A stretch of DNA of 56,772 bases from an uncultured bacterium (GCA_903891095.1 CAITDI010000037.1:1-56772), one strand, 5' to 3'. Shown: positions 1-10,382, counted from the stretch's first letter. The notes: generated from the letters alone by a model not told the origin. Numbers and translations: made by a program.

Positions 1-23
1 CGTTGAACTGGAGATGCCGAGGG

Positions 24-413
24 ATGCGGGTGTTGATCGATGTCAACCTCTCCGTGCGCTGGGTCTGTGTGCTTGAAAGCCACGGGTTCGAGGCGGCGCA
101 CTGTTCGGAGGTCGGCGCGCGTGCGGCTGTAGATGCCACGTTGCTCCAGCACGCCGCGCGCGCTCAAGCGGTCTTGCTCACCGCGGAACTCGATTTTGGT
201 CAGATGCTTGCGGCGTCAGGCGCGCGGGGTCCGAGCGTGATTCAGCTTCGCGGGGGTTGCGGCGACGATCCCGCGGAGTTTGGATTTCGGCTCGTCGTGC
301 TCCTGCGGTCGTTCGCGGTGCCGCTCGCGGAGGGTGCGTTTCTCTCGACGGATGGCGTGGCGGTTCGGATCCGTGCGCTTCCGCTCAGGGGATGGAGCCG
401 CTCGCCCCTGTAA
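24..413 (+). CDS. DUF5615 PIN-like family protein
   Basis: Small single-domain protein of about 129 residues resembling the DUF5615 family of PIN-like (Mut7-C-like) proteins, which often act as the toxin half of two-gene modules with a DUF433 antitoxin. Visible family features are the N-terminal MRVLIDVNLS segment with an early acidic residue, the VLLTAELDFGQ motif near residues 54-64, and the conserved GPSVIQLR strand. These acidic positions correspond to the putative metal site. The ATG at 24 is preferred over a TTG at 3 because the family starts at this strand. A frame running in from the left edge stays open to about base 76 and could be the tail of an overlapping DUF433-type antitoxin, but too little of it is present to identify. 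Ribonuclease activity is an inference from the family, not something the sequence proves. Confidence 0.75.
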   Translation: MRVLIDVNLSVRWVCVLESHGFEAAHCSEVGARAAVDATLLQHAARAQAVLLTAELDFGQMLAASGARGPSVIQLRGGCGDDPAEFGFRLVVLLRSFAVPLAEGAFLSTDGVAVRIRALPLRGWSRSPL

Positions 414-437
414 ACAGGGCGATGTCAGGCGATCGGT

Positions 438-449
438 TAGTGTCCCCCC
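438..449 (+). promoter_or_regulatory. -10-like box TAGTGT placed for a leaderless transcript
   Basis: TAGTGT at 438-443 is followed by six C residues and then the ATG at 450. That spacing would start transcription at or beside the start codon. There is no Shine-Dalgarno sequence and no clear -35 box. It is one of a series of similarly placed boxes in this window. Confidence 0.45.
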
Positions 450-1700
450 ATGCCCAACTGGCACGACGTCTCCGTGTGGGAGCGGCTCGCGGCGATGCCC
501 GACGCGCAGGCCGCGGCGGCCGCGGTCGACTCGCGCGATGCGGCGAGCGTGGCGCGGCTTCGCAAGCGGTTCGACGCCGATGTCGTGGCGGCGGCGCTCG
601 AGCTTGCGGATGCGCGGCGCAAGGCCGGTGGGACCAGCGGCGGGGCGCCCGCGAAGTTCGCGCGCGCGGCCGAGCTCTGGTGCGATGTCCAGGGCGTCGA
701 GCAGGCGTCCGACGATGCGGTCGCGCGTTGGAAGGCGCAGCGCATGCGCGAGGTGCTCGGCGCGGGCGCGGAGATCTCCGACATCTGCTGCGGCATCGGC
801 GGCGACGCGATGGCGCTCGTCGCGGCGGGGCTTCGCGTGACCGCGATCGACCTCGACGCGCGCCGCGCGTGGATGGCCGCGCGCAACGCGGGCTGCGCGT
901 CGCGCGTGGCCGACGCGGAGTCGCTCGACCTCGCGGGCATCGCGCTGCACGCCGATCCCGCGCGGCGCGATGAGCGCGGCGGCACGCGCAGCTGGAACAT
1001 CGACGATCACCAGCCTGGTCGCGCGTGGATGGAGCGCGCGTTCACGCAGGCGCGCGCGGCGGCGATCAAGTTCTCGCCGGGCGTCGATCGCCGCGAGTTT
1101 GGCGCGCTGGTGGATCGACTCGGAGGGGCAGTTCGCGGCGCGGACATTCTCGAATGGGAGTTCATCGAGTCGCGCGGCACGCTCGTGCAAGCGGTCGCAT
1201 GGAGCGGCGCGTTTGCGCGCGATGCGGGCAAGACGCGTGCGACGGTGCTGCTCGCCGGCGGCGCTGCGCACACGATCGTCGGCATGCCCGACGACGCGCG
1301 CGCGGATCGTCTTGGCGCGTTCCGCGATCCGCGCGCGGGCGCGTTCCTGTGCGAGCCGACGCCTGCGCTCGAGCGCGCGCAGTTGCTGACCGAGGCCGCG
1401 CGCGGGTTCGACGCGTGCGAAGTCACGCGCGGCATGGGGCTGGTCGAGAGCACGGCGCCGATTGCGGGCCCGTGGTTCGAGAGCTTTGAGATCGTGTGCG
1501 AGTCGACGGTCCGCGCCGATGCGCTCGCCGCCGCGATGCGCGCGCATGGTCTCGCGCCGCGCAGTGTGCGCGTGCGCGGGAACGCAGCCGATGCCAACGC
1601 GATCACGCGTGCGCTCGGCTGCAATCCGAAGGGCGACGGCGTGGTGTTCGTGTGGCGTCAGGGCACGCGCGCGCGGGCGTTTGTGACGCGCGCGAGGTGA
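450..1700 (+). CDS. Class I SAM-dependent methyltransferase with THUMP-like domain
   Basis: Protein of 416 residues. Residues about 100-175 form a Rossmann methyltransferase core: the SAM-binding loop DICCGIGGDAMAL lies near 110-122, an acidic strand VTAIDLDARRA follows, and the signature ADPARR comes near 170. This matches the family of methyltransferases that carry a C-terminal THUMP-like domain. The C-terminal part ends with a strand-rich segment containing the GNAADANAITRALGC region. The substrate is unknown; a nucleic-acid base, probably in RNA, is an inference from the THUMP-like region. The start is the ATG at 450, which sits six bases after a -10-like hexamer. The gene stands alone and is followed by a repeat array. 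Confidence 0.75.
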   Translation: MPNWHDVSVWERLAAMPDAQAAAAAVDSRDAASVARLRKRFDADVVAAALELADARRKAGGTSGGAPAKFARAAELWCDVQGVEQASDDAVARWKAQRMREVLGAGAEISDICCGIGGDAMALVAAGLRVTAIDLDARRAWMAARNAGCASRVADAESLDLAGIALHADPARRDERGGTRSWNIDDHQPGRAWMERAFTQARAAAIKFSPGVDRREFGALVDRLGGAVRGADILEWEFIESRGTLVQAVAWSGAFARDAGKTRATVLLAGGAAHTIVGMPDDARADRLGAFRDPRAGAFLCEPTPALERAQLLTEAARGFDACEVTRGMGLVESTAPIAGPWFESFEIVCESTVRADALAAAMRAHGLAPRSVRVRGNAADANAITRALGCNPKGDGVVFVWRQGTRARAFVTRAR

Positions 1701-1725
1701 AGCGCTCGGTCAACGACGCTTGGCG

Positions 1726-1980
1726 TCCAGCGTGCCGCAGGCTTCCGCCTGCGGGCATTCACGGTCATGCACGGTCATGCACGGCGATGGGGTTGCGAGG
1801 TTGCACGTCCGGCGTGCCGCAGGCTTCCGCCTGCGGGCATTCACGGTCATCGGGCGTTCACGGTCATGCACGGCGATGGGGTTGCGAGGTTGCACGTCCG
1901 GCGTGCCGCAGGCATCCGCCAGCGGGCATTCACGGTCATCGGGCATTCACGGTCATCGGGCATTCACGGTCATCGGGCAG
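1726..1980. repeat. Array of palindromic and short tandem repeats
   Basis: Between the methyltransferase stop and the convergent Cys-rich gene there are three copies of a unit built around a small palindrome (stem GCAGGC, loop TTCC, stem GCCTGC) near 1736-1752, 1815-1831 and 1907-1924. The third copy has changed bases. Each unit continues with CATTCACGGTCAT, and the first two also carry a conserved link GGCGATGGGGTTGCGAGG. The array ends with three exact head-to-tail copies of the 17-bp unit GGGCATTCACGGTCATC at 1924-1940, 1941-1957 and 1958-1974. No open reading frame explains it. The spacing is irregular and there are no unique spacers, so it is not a CRISPR array. It could act as a transcription-end structure for the two converging genes. 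Confidence 0.85.
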
Positions 1981-2009
1981 GCACGGCGGTCGCGACCGCT
2001 CAAATCACA

Positions 2010-4994
2010 TCACGGTCCGCAGCCGCAGAACGCCTGCGCCAGCTGCACGCATGTCGTGTCCCACGCCGCTGTGCAGCACAACTCGTCGAACGAGCAGACC
2101 GTCGAGCAGCACGAGATGTCGTTGCAGAACGGCGTCGCATGCTCGTTGCAGCAGCTGCCCGCGGTTGGATCGCCGCAGGCGAGTCCGCCGCCGCACAGGC
2201 TGCATTCGGTGTTGGCGATGCCGGCACAGACCGCATCCCACACCGTGTTGCAGCAGGTCGGGTCGATGGCGCACACGTCGGTGCAGCACGTCTGGTCGTT
2301 GCAGTTGGCGTTGTTGTGCGGGAAGCAGCAGTTTCCAGCCTCGGGCGTGCCGCACTTCGGGTCGGGGCATGCCGTGTTGCAGGCGGGGTTGATGTTCGCC
2401 GCTGCAGCGCAGAACGCGTCCCACTCGGATTCGCAGCAGAAGATGTCGATCAGGCAGATCGCGTTGCAGCAGGTCTTGTCGTTGCACCACGGCGAGCGGT
2501 GCGGCTCGCAGCACGGACCCGCGCACGAGCCGCCGCAGTCGAACTGGTACGCCGCGCAGCCAGAGGTCGTGTACGAGCGCTGGGCGCAGGTCGCGTCCCA
2601 CTCGGTGTCGCAGCAGAACGAGTCAAGCGTGCAGATCGCCTGGCAGCACGTCTGGTCGGAGCATGCCGGCTTGTTGTGCGGGATGTTGCAGCTGGGGAGA
2701 CCGACGTCGCCGCAATCGGGCATCGCGGCGGCGCAGACCTTGCGCGCGTGCGCAGCGCACTCGGCGTCCCACGAGTTGAAGCAGCAGTACTCGAAGTCAG
2801 GATCCGCGCAGACGATCTTGCAGCAGCTGCCGTCGGCGCAGCCGGCGGTCGCGTGCTCGGCAAAGCAGTTGCCGCTCACGACCTGGCCGCAGCCGCCGTC
2901 GCAGGTGACAGACGCCGCAAGCACGCAGGACGAATCCCAGCGGACTTCGCAGCAGAACGGCTCGAAGCGGCAGACTGCCTCGCAGCACGCAGGATCGTTG
3001 CAGCTCGGCGAGGTGTGCGGCACGAGGCAGCTTCCCGCGCAGCTGTCGCCGCAACCGGGAACGCCACAGCACGTGAATCGCGCGATGGTCGCGCAGCCCG
3101 CGTCCCAGCTCTGCGTGCAGCACAGCGGGTCGACGTGGCAGACGCCTGCGCAGCAGACTTCATCGTCGCAGCCAGCGGTCTCGGCGTGCGACTCGAAGCA
3201 GCTTCCGCTGCAGGGGCAATCCCACGAGGCGAGCGGCACGCAGTTGTTCTTGGCGAGGTTGACGCAGGTCGTGTTCCACTGCACGTCGCAGCAGAGCGGG
3301 TCGACCGAGCAGACGACCGAGCAGCACGTCGCGTCGGAGCAGCCGGGGCTGAGGTGCGACTTATTGCAGGGCTCCGCGCCCGGGCAATCGCCGTAGCTCC
3401 AGCAGACGCCCTTGGCGAGGGTCACGCAGCGCTCGTTCCATCCGAAGGAGCAGCAGATCGGGTCGACCGAGCAGACGGCCGCGCAGCACTCGGGATCGGA
3501 GCAGCCGGGCTGCGCGTGGACGACGAGCGGCGAGCCGGCGCCTGGGCAGCCGTTGGGCTGCGCGCAGGTCACTCCCGCAGTCGCGGCGCAGGTTTCGTCC
3601 CACGCGCGCTGGCAGCAGGTCGGGTCGTAGACGCAGATCGTGAGGCAGCACTCCTGGTCCTCGCACGCGGGCAGGAAGCTCGCGATCGAGCACGGGCGCG
3701 TGCGCGGATCGCCGCAGGTGATGCCCGAGTCGACGCAGAGCGTGCCCGCGTTGAGCACGCAGAAGATGTCCCACTGCGTCACGCAGCAGAGCGGGTCCGC
3801 GTCGCACACGAGGCTGCAGCAGGCGCGGTCGAGGCAGCTCGGCGTGCCGTGCGGGTAGAAGCAGCTGCCCGCGGTGATCTCGCCGCAGCCGTTGCAGAGG
3901 ATGTTCGCGCGCGCGGCGCAGTTCGCGTCCCAGCGGCTTGCGGTCTGGTCGCAGCACAGCGGGTCAGAGGAGCACACCGACGCGCAGCACGCGGCGTCGG
4001 AGCAGCCAGGGCCCTGGTGTTCGACAAAGCAGCTGCCCGTCGCGGTCGAGCAGACGGCGTTGATCGCGGGATCCGGGCTCAGTGAGCAGATCGCCGCAGC
4101 GGCCTGCACGCAGGTGAAGTCCCAGCTCGCGCTGCAGCAGAAGTCGTCGAAGTAGCAGACGTCGTCGCAGCAGACGCGGTCGGAGCAACCGGGCTGCACG
4201 TGCACGACGCGGCAAAGGCGCGCCGAGGGATTCGCCGGATCGGTGTATCCGCACACGCGCTGGCAGAGACCGCAGGTCTGCGTGGCGGCTTCGGCGCACA
4301 TCGTGTCCCAGCGCGTCTCGCAGCAGAACGAGTCGAGCGCGCACACGCTCTCGCAGCAGACGCGGTCGTCGCAGTAGGCCGACGAGTGCTGGTGGCAGCA
4401 GCTGCCCGCGCGCGGATTGCCGCAGCTGAAGCAGTAGCGCGAGGCCCAGCCGACGCAGGTCTGGTCCCATGTCACGGTGCAGCAGGCGGGGTCGATGTCG
4501 CAGATGTTCGAGCAGCAGTTCGCGTCGGAGCAGTTGGGATTCTCATGCACCGTCAGGCAGGAGCCCGCGGCGGGCTCGCCGCAGGTGTCGGTGAGCTTGA
4601 TCGCCTCGTTCACGCAGTTCTGGTCCCACTGCAGGTTGCAGCAGTACTCGAAGCCCGGCGTGGAGCACACGGCCTCGCAGATCGCGCCGTTGTTGCACGA
4701 TGGCGTCTTGTGCGCCTCGAAGCAGCTCTCCGGGACCGCGCCGCAGCTCGAGCAGTACTTCTTGGCGAGCGCAACGCAGACGTCGTCCCACGCCACGTCG
4801 CAGCACGCGGGCTCGACGGTGCACACGAGACCGCAGCAGTCGGGGTTGTTGCAGCCCGGAGTCTTGAGGCTGGTCGTGAAGCAGCTGTTGACCGCGGTCG
4901 AGCACGATGCCTGTGCGTGCGCGCGGCCGGCCAGCAGCATCAGCGCCGCGGCAAGCAGGATGGAGAAGATCGCGATGGGGCTCGGGAGTCGCAT
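2010..4994 (-). CDS. Secreted protein of 17 Cys-rich tandem repeats
   Basis: Protein of 994 residues. Residues 1-28 are a classical Sec signal peptide ending in AHAQA. The rest is 17 consecutive repeats of about 45-62 residues with the pattern (S/N/P)C-x4-H-x2-(P/A)-x-C-x-D-x2-CC-x2-(V/I)C-x2-(D/E)-x2-CC-x4-WD-x2-C-x3-A-x4-C. Most repeats have eight or more cysteines in fixed positions plus invariant Trp-Asp. Repeat 2 has IC in place of the first CC pair and repeat 9 lacks the first Cys. Linkers between repeats often read CGxPxAG. The regular Cys pairing predicts a rod of disulfide-stabilised modules outside the cytoplasm. I know of no named domain that fits. The gene lies 53 bp downstream of the FG-GAP gene in the same direction, so the two may be co-expressed. 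The function is unknown; a surface or matrix role is an inference. Confidence 0.85.
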   Translation of the reverse strand: MRLPSPIAIFSILLAAALMLLAGRAHAQASCSTAVNSCFTTSLKTPGCNNPDCCGLVCTVEPACCDVAWDDVCVALAKKYCSSCGAVPESCFEAHKTPSCNNGAICEAVCSTPGFEYCCNLQWDQNCVNEAIKLTDTCGEPAAGSCLTVHENPNCSDANCCSNICDIDPACCTVTWDQTCVGWASRYCFSCGNPRAGSCCHQHSSAYCDDRVCCESVCALDSFCCETRWDTMCAEAATQTCGLCQRVCGYTDPANPSARLCRVVHVQPGCSDRVCCDDVCYFDDFCCSASWDFTCVQAAAAICSLSPDPAINAVCSTATGSCFVEHQGPGCSDAACCASVCSSDPLCCDQTASRWDANCAARANILCNGCGEITAGSCFYPHGTPSCLDRACCSLVCDADPLCCVTQWDIFCVLNAGTLCVDSGITCGDPRTRPCSIASFLPACEDQECCLTICVYDPTCCQRAWDETCAATAGVTCAQPNGCPGAGSPLVVHAQPGCSDPECCAAVCSVDPICCSFGWNERCVTLAKGVCWSYGDCPGAEPCNKSHLSPGCSDATCCSVVCSVDPLCCDVQWNTTCVNLAKNNCVPLASWDCPCSGSCFESHAETAGCDDEVCCAGVCHVDPLCCTQSWDAGCATIARFTCCGVPGCGDSCAGSCLVPHTSPSCNDPACCEAVCRFEPFCCEVRWDSSCVLAASVTCDGGCGQVVSGNCFAEHATAGCADGSCCKIVCADPDFEYCCFNSWDAECAAHARKVCAAAMPDCGDVGLPSCNIPHNKPACSDQTCCQAICTLDSFCCDTEWDATCAQRSYTTSGCAAYQFDCGGSCAGPCCEPHRSPWCNDKTCCNAICLIDIFCCESEWDAFCAAAANINPACNTACPDPKCGTPEAGNCCFPHNNANCNDQTCCTDVCAIDPTCCNTVWDAVCAGIANTECSLCGGGLACGDPTAGSCCNEHATPFCNDISCCSTVCSFDELCCTAAWDTTCVQLAQAFCGCGP

Positions 4995-5018
4995 GGAGTG
5001 TTCGTCGTATCAGTCAGG

Positions 5019-5041
5019 CGCGCGGGTCGTGTCCCCGCGCG
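5019..5041 (-). other. GC-rich hairpin between two secreted-protein genes
   Basis: CGCGCGGG at 5019-5026 pairs with CCCGCGCG at 5034-5041 around a 7-base loop. It lies in the 53-bp gap between the FG-GAP gene and the Cys-rich gene. No T-run follows on the minus strand, so it may be a processing or attenuation structure rather than a full terminator. Confidence 0.4.
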
Positions 5042-5047
5042 TGAGGT

Positions 5048-7876
5048 TCAGGGGGTGGTCATCAGTCGCGCCTTGCCGGAATTGAGTCCGGTGACGTCGC
5101 TGAACGGCGCGCCGGTCAGCGAGAAGCCGCGGGTCGATGCGGCGCTGTAGCCGAACTGATCGCCCGTGGCGGGGTTGGTCGAGGCGCGGATCGCGGTGAG
5201 CACCGCTCCGGTCTGTCCGATGGTCTTGCGGAGCACATAGATCTTGCCGGCATCGGTGCGCACGCCGCCCGGCACCGTGAGGTCGGCCTTTGGTGCGCCG
5301 ACGACGACGGTGAATCCGTTGCCGTCCACCGCGGGCGCGATGCTGATCGAGGAGCCGAGCGCGTCGCCAGCGACGCCATCCGGGGCCTTGAAGGTTCCGC
5401 GGTACGCGTAGCTCGCGACGTTGGGAGTGATGACCGTGGTCGAGCGCTCCCAGAAGTGCACGACGCCCGCGCCATTCGACGCGCCAGGCGCGCCGACGGC
5501 GACGAGGTTGCCGCTGATCGCGACGGCGGTGCCGAACAGATCGCCCACCGCGAGCGCACCGCCGCCCGTCGGAGTGAGCGTGAATCCTGCAGTCGGGAAG
5601 GTTCCGACGCCGCCCGTTGCCGACGGCGGACGGTCGTACACGTACGCGCCGCCCTTGCCGCCATCGCGGCCAGGCGCGCCGACGACCATGATCACGCGCG
5701 AAGTCGGGCCGACAGGCAGGAACGGCTCCAGCGCAACTGCAGCGCCAAAGTTGTCGCCGTCGGTTGGAGTGCCGAGCAGCGCACGCGTGGTCTGCAGGCC
5801 AGCGCGCTCGACGCCGCCGACGAAGTAGTTGCGGATGATGTAGACCGCGCCGCGGCCGGCGTTTCGTCCTGGCGCGCCGACCACGATCTGATCGACGCCT
5901 TCGCGCGGGTTGCGGCCCATCGCGAGCGCGTAGCCGAACAGCGAGTAGTCGCGCGCCTGGAAGCCACCGGTCGCCGGCGGCGTGTAGCGCCACAGCTGGT
6001 TCCAGCCGTTGATGTCCTCGGCGAAGAGGTAGATCGCGCCCTTCGACGGGAAGGTCCCGACGGTCGCGGTCTCGGTCCAGCGGTAGGCGCCGACGAGTGC
6101 AAAGTTGCGCGCGGGGAACAGCGGAGTCACCAGGCTCTGCGCGCGCTTGTACACCGTCGCGCCGCGGCCGAAGAACGCATTCGCGAGCGGGTCCGCTGCG
6201 CGCAGGATGGCGAGCGGCGCGATCTGTCCATTGGCGATCGCGACGAGGTACGCGGCGCCTGCGTTGGACGCGCCGACATCGCTGCCGGGCGCGCCGATCA
6301 CGGCAATCGTGGTCGGGTCGCCGGACTTGGACGCGATGCCGACCGCGGAGCCGAGCGTGTCGAGCGTGGTCACGCCACCCGCGGCGAACTCGACGTCGGT
6401 GAGCGGGCACTCGTCGGGAATGCCGTCGTTGTTGAGGTCGAGGCTGATGCCGAGCGCGATGTCGCAGCTGTCGGGAATGCCCGTGAAGTTGCAGTCAGGA
6501 ACGATGTTGTTCGCGATCGCCTGTTCGTCAGGAACTCCGTCGCCGTCGCAGTCGATCGCAGCCGAGCTCGAGCAGCGGTAGTTCGCCACGATGTTCGCGG
6601 TGAGGCTCGCGGTGCGCGCGTTGTTGGCGGTGGCGGTGCCGGTCGGTTCCTGCAGCCACTGGACGAGCGGATTCGAGTAGACGGGCACGACCTCCGCCGT
6701 GCCGCTGGCCATGACCGTCTGGAACTGTGCAGCGCCAGCGGTGAACTCCCACGCGTGCGAGAACGCGTAGTAGCCGGTGCATGCGGGAGTCGCGCCGGTC
6801 TGCGAGCAGCAGCCCATGTTGGCGCCGAGGGCGCGCGCGGTGCTGATGTTCGGGGCGATGCCGCCGCTGCGGCCGATGACGCTGAACGCAGCCACATCGC
6901 CGTTGTCGATGCCGATGTACGCCGCGCTGCCGCTGGTCGCGGAGTCGGAGTAGAGCACGACGAGATCGGCGAGCTCGAGGTTGCGCTGGGCGTGGACCGC
7001 GTCGTTCCAGTTGTCGTTGGCGATGACGAGCTGGTTCAGGTCGGTCGTGAGCGAACCCGTGCCGTTGTCGGCGGTCTGGTAGAAGCCCGCGATGCGGAAA
7101 CGCGGCACCGCGTTCGAGTTCGCCAGCGCGGAGTTCGCGAGGCCGATGTCGGCGGTGAGCGCAGCCTGCAGGTCGGCGGGCGTTGCGAAGAGCGTCGCGA
7201 AGTTCGGCGTGTACGCGAGCAGCACGTCGATGATCTGGCCGGTGTCCTGGCAGTTGCCCGCGACGCCGCCTTCGCCGTTGGCCGCGAGGAGCGCCGCCGG
7301 CGGATCGATCGACTCGTGCACGCCGTCCGCGCCGTTGTCGCCGGCGGGGATGTCGTCGTAGTAGTCGCCCGCGAGGCCGTTCGCGTCGGTGCGGCTGGAA
7401 AGGCTCCACGCGAAGTGCTGCTTGCCGATGGTCACGCGCAGCGTGCCGCGCACGACGCCTTCACGCACGGTGATCTCGGCGGCGTTGCCGGCAGCGAGAT
7501 CGGCAAAGGTGAACTGGATCGAGCGCTCGTCGAGGAGCATGCGCTCGACGAGAGGCATCTCGATGCCGCTGCCGCCCGGAAGCATGAACACCATCGACTC
7601 GCCCGGCTGCAGCTGCGCCGCGCGCGCGGTCGGAAACGACCAGCGGCGGTCCGCGCCGGGAACGTTGTCCGTCTCCGCAAAGTGCATCGACTCGGTGAAG
7701 CCGCCATGAGAGCCAAGCTTGGCGAGCTGCGCGTCGAGTTTGCGGTTCGCGTTGGCGGCGTCGAAGCCGAGCATGCTCGGCATCGCAAACAGCAGGCCGG
7801 CGGTGACCACGCCAAGGCCCATCGTGGCGCGGAGCCCAGAATCGCGGAAGGCAGAGTCGCGGGGTGAGGTCGTCAT
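5048..7876 (-). CDS. Reprolysin-like protein with lost zinc site, plus FG-GAP repeats
   Basis: Exported protein of about 942 residues from the ATG at 7876. A hydrophobic signal segment lies near residues 17-40. Residues about 210-435 align by eye with reprolysin (M12B-type) metallopeptidases: the IIDVLLAYTP start, the ADLVVLYSDS strand, and a C-terminal VMASGTAEVVPVYSNP turn ending IVANYRC. The place where the family has HELGHNMGC reads RALGANMGC (about residues 347-355), so the zinc-binding histidines and catalytic Glu are missing. Next come thrombospondin-3-like calcium loops (DCDGDGVPDE, DLNNDGIPDEC), then several FG-GAP beta-propeller repeats with VIGAPGSD, VVGAPGRN and VAVGAPGA motifs to the C-terminus. 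A noncatalytic adhesion or binding role is an inference. The frame stays open further upstream, so the start is moderately uncertain. Confidence 0.8.
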   Translation of the reverse strand: MTTSPRDSAFRDSGLRATMGLGVVTAGLLFAMPSMLGFDAANANRKLDAQLAKLGSHGGFTESMHFAETDNVPGADRRWSFPTARAAQLQPGESMVFMLPGGSGIEMPLVERMLLDERSIQFTFADLAAGNAAEITVREGVVRGTLRVTIGKQHFAWSLSSRTDANGLAGDYYDDIPAGDNGADGVHESIDPPAALLAANGEGGVAGNCQDTGQIIDVLLAYTPNFATLFATPADLQAALTADIGLANSALANSNAVPRFRIAGFYQTADNGTGSLTTDLNQLVIANDNWNDAVHAQRNLELADLVVLYSDSATSGSAAYIGIDNGDVAAFSVIGRSGGIAPNISTARALGANMGCCSQTGATPACTGYYAFSHAWEFTAGAAQFQTVMASGTAEVVPVYSNPLVQWLQEPTGTATANNARTASLTANIVANYRCSSSAAIDCDGDGVPDEQAIANNIVPDCNFTGIPDSCDIALGISLDLNNDGIPDECPLTDVEFAAGGVTTLDTLGSAVGIASKSGDPTTIAVIGAPGSDVGASNAGAAYLVAIANGQIAPLAILRAADPLANAFFGRGATVYKRAQSLVTPLFPARNFALVGAYRWTETATVGTFPSKGAIYLFAEDINGWNQLWRYTPPATGGFQARDYSLFGYALAMGRNPREGVDQIVVGAPGRNAGRGAVYIIRNYFVGGVERAGLQTTRALLGTPTDGDNFGAAVALEPFLPVGPTSRVIMVVGAPGRDGGKGGAYVYDRPPSATGGVGTFPTAGFTLTPTGGGALAVGDLFGTAVAISGNLVAVGAPGASNGAGVVHFWERSTTVITPNVASYAYRGTFKAPDGVAGDALGSSISIAPAVDGNGFTVVVGAPKADLTVPGGVRTDAGKIYVLRKTIGQTGAVLTAIRASTNPATGDQFGYSAASTRGFSLTGAPFSDVTGLNSGKARLMTTP

Positions 7877-8222
7877 CGTTTGAGCTTCGGCAGGAACTTT
7901 CAGCAGTCGAGAAGGCACCATGGACGCTGGGGCGACTCGTCGTCGCGCCAAAGCCACTCCGCGGGGACAAGCCTCGCGATCGTTTCCCAGCGAGCCGCGA
8001 TGCGGATTCTCTTGCACGGCGGGCGCCGTCAGTCCGAGAGTCCATTCGGACGAGCGATCGCAACCGCACGCCTCAATCGCAGAGCCTGACATCATCCTCT
8101 CTACGCCCCACATTGCAAGCCAAGCGCAGGCTGTGGGCGGGATTCCGCAGGATTCCGAGGTCGGTCAGGGTGTCCAATCGGACGGTGCCTGACTGCGGCG
8201 GATTGCGGCCTTCGTCGATGCG
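7877..8222. other. 346-bp intergenic region, no gene seen
   Basis: Lies between the uppS stop and the start of the reprolysin-like gene, both on the minus strand, so it should hold the promoter of the latter. I see no convincing -35/-10 pair. A weak hairpin pairs GTCCGA (8032-8037) with TCGGAC (8046-8051). The open frames here have no recognisable family features. Confidence 0.5.
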
Positions 8223-9014
8223 TCAGTGCGGCGTTGAGGCATGCGCCGCGGGAGCGGCGGGGACCCCGCCAAAGCGCCGTTCGCGGGCCGAGAAGTCCGC
8301 CAGCGCGCGGTGCAGATCCGCGACCGTGAAGTCGGGCCAGAGCACGTCGGTCACGTGGATTTCCGCGTAGGAGATCTGCCACAGCAAGTAGTTGGACACG
8401 CGCATCTCGCCCGCCGTGCGGACGAGGAGGTCGGGGTCGGCGATCCCGGCGGTGTAGAGGTGCGCGGCGACGGCGGACTCGTCGATCGAGTCGAGCGACC
8501 GCTTGCCCGCGGCGACCTCGGCGGCGAGCGCCCGCGCAGCGTCGGCGATCTCGGTCCGAGAGCCGTAGTTCAAGGCAAGGCAGAGGGTTAGCCCAGTGAG
8601 GTGCGCGGTGGCACGCTCGGTCTCGTCGAGCTCGGCGAGGACCTCGGCGGGGAGTCCTTCGCGGCGACCGATGCGGCGGAAGCGGATGTTCTCACGCAGC
8701 ATCGTCGGCCGCTCGAGCCTGAGGAACTCGCAGCAGAGGAACATCAGCGCGGCGACCTCGTCGGCGGGGCGCTTCCAGTTCTCGCTGGAGAACGAGTACA
8801 GCGTGAGCGCGCCGAGCCCGAGACGGGCCGACTCGGTCACGATCCGACGGACCGTCTCGACGCCCTCGCGGTGACCAGCCGCGCGCGGAAGCCCGCGCGC
8901 CTGCGCCCATCGCCCGTTGCCATCCATGATGACCGCCACATGCCGCGGCCACCGCTCGCGCGGGATCGCGGCGAGCGGCGAGTCGGCAGGAAGGGCGGGC
9001 GCCGCGTTCGACAT
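8223..9014 (-). CDS. uppS: Isoprenyl transferase (undecaprenyl diphosphate synthase)
   Basis: Protein of 263 residues, the normal length for cis-prenyltransferases. It condenses isopentenyl diphosphate onto farnesyl diphosphate to make the C55 lipid carrier for cell-envelope polysaccharides. Diagnostic motifs are HVAVIMDGNGRWA near residues 25-37 (catalytic Asp in MDGN), the LYSFSSENWKRP segment, LALNYGSRTEI, and the C-terminal DLLVRTAGEMRVSNYLLWQ and AEIHVTDVLWPDF motifs. It starts 12 bp after the purA stop on the same strand, so the two are probably co-transcribed. The acceptor chain length cannot be read from the sequence. Confidence 0.95.
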   Translation of the reverse strand: MSNAAPALPADSPLAAIPRERWPRHVAVIMDGNGRWAQARGLPRAAGHREGVETVRRIVTESARLGLGALTLYSFSSENWKRPADEVAALMFLCCEFLRLERPTMLRENIRFRRIGRREGLPAEVLAELDETERATAHLTGLTLCLALNYGSRTEIADAARALAAEVAAGKRSLDSIDESAVAAHLYTAGIADPDLLVRTAGEMRVSNYLLWQISYAEIHVTDVLWPDFTVADLHRALADFSARERRFGGVPAAPAAHASTPH

Positions 9015-9026
9015 CGCACAGACTCG

Positions 9027-10382
<1,356 letters not shown>

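Noticed and set aside
1-413. Complete toxin-antitoxin module
   Set aside because: Only the DUF5615 partner is fully in the window. The possible antitoxin tail at the left edge is too short to identify.
1726-1980. Insertion sequence or mobile element
   Set aside because: No transposase frame, no terminal inverted repeats and no target duplication; only hairpin and tandem repeats.
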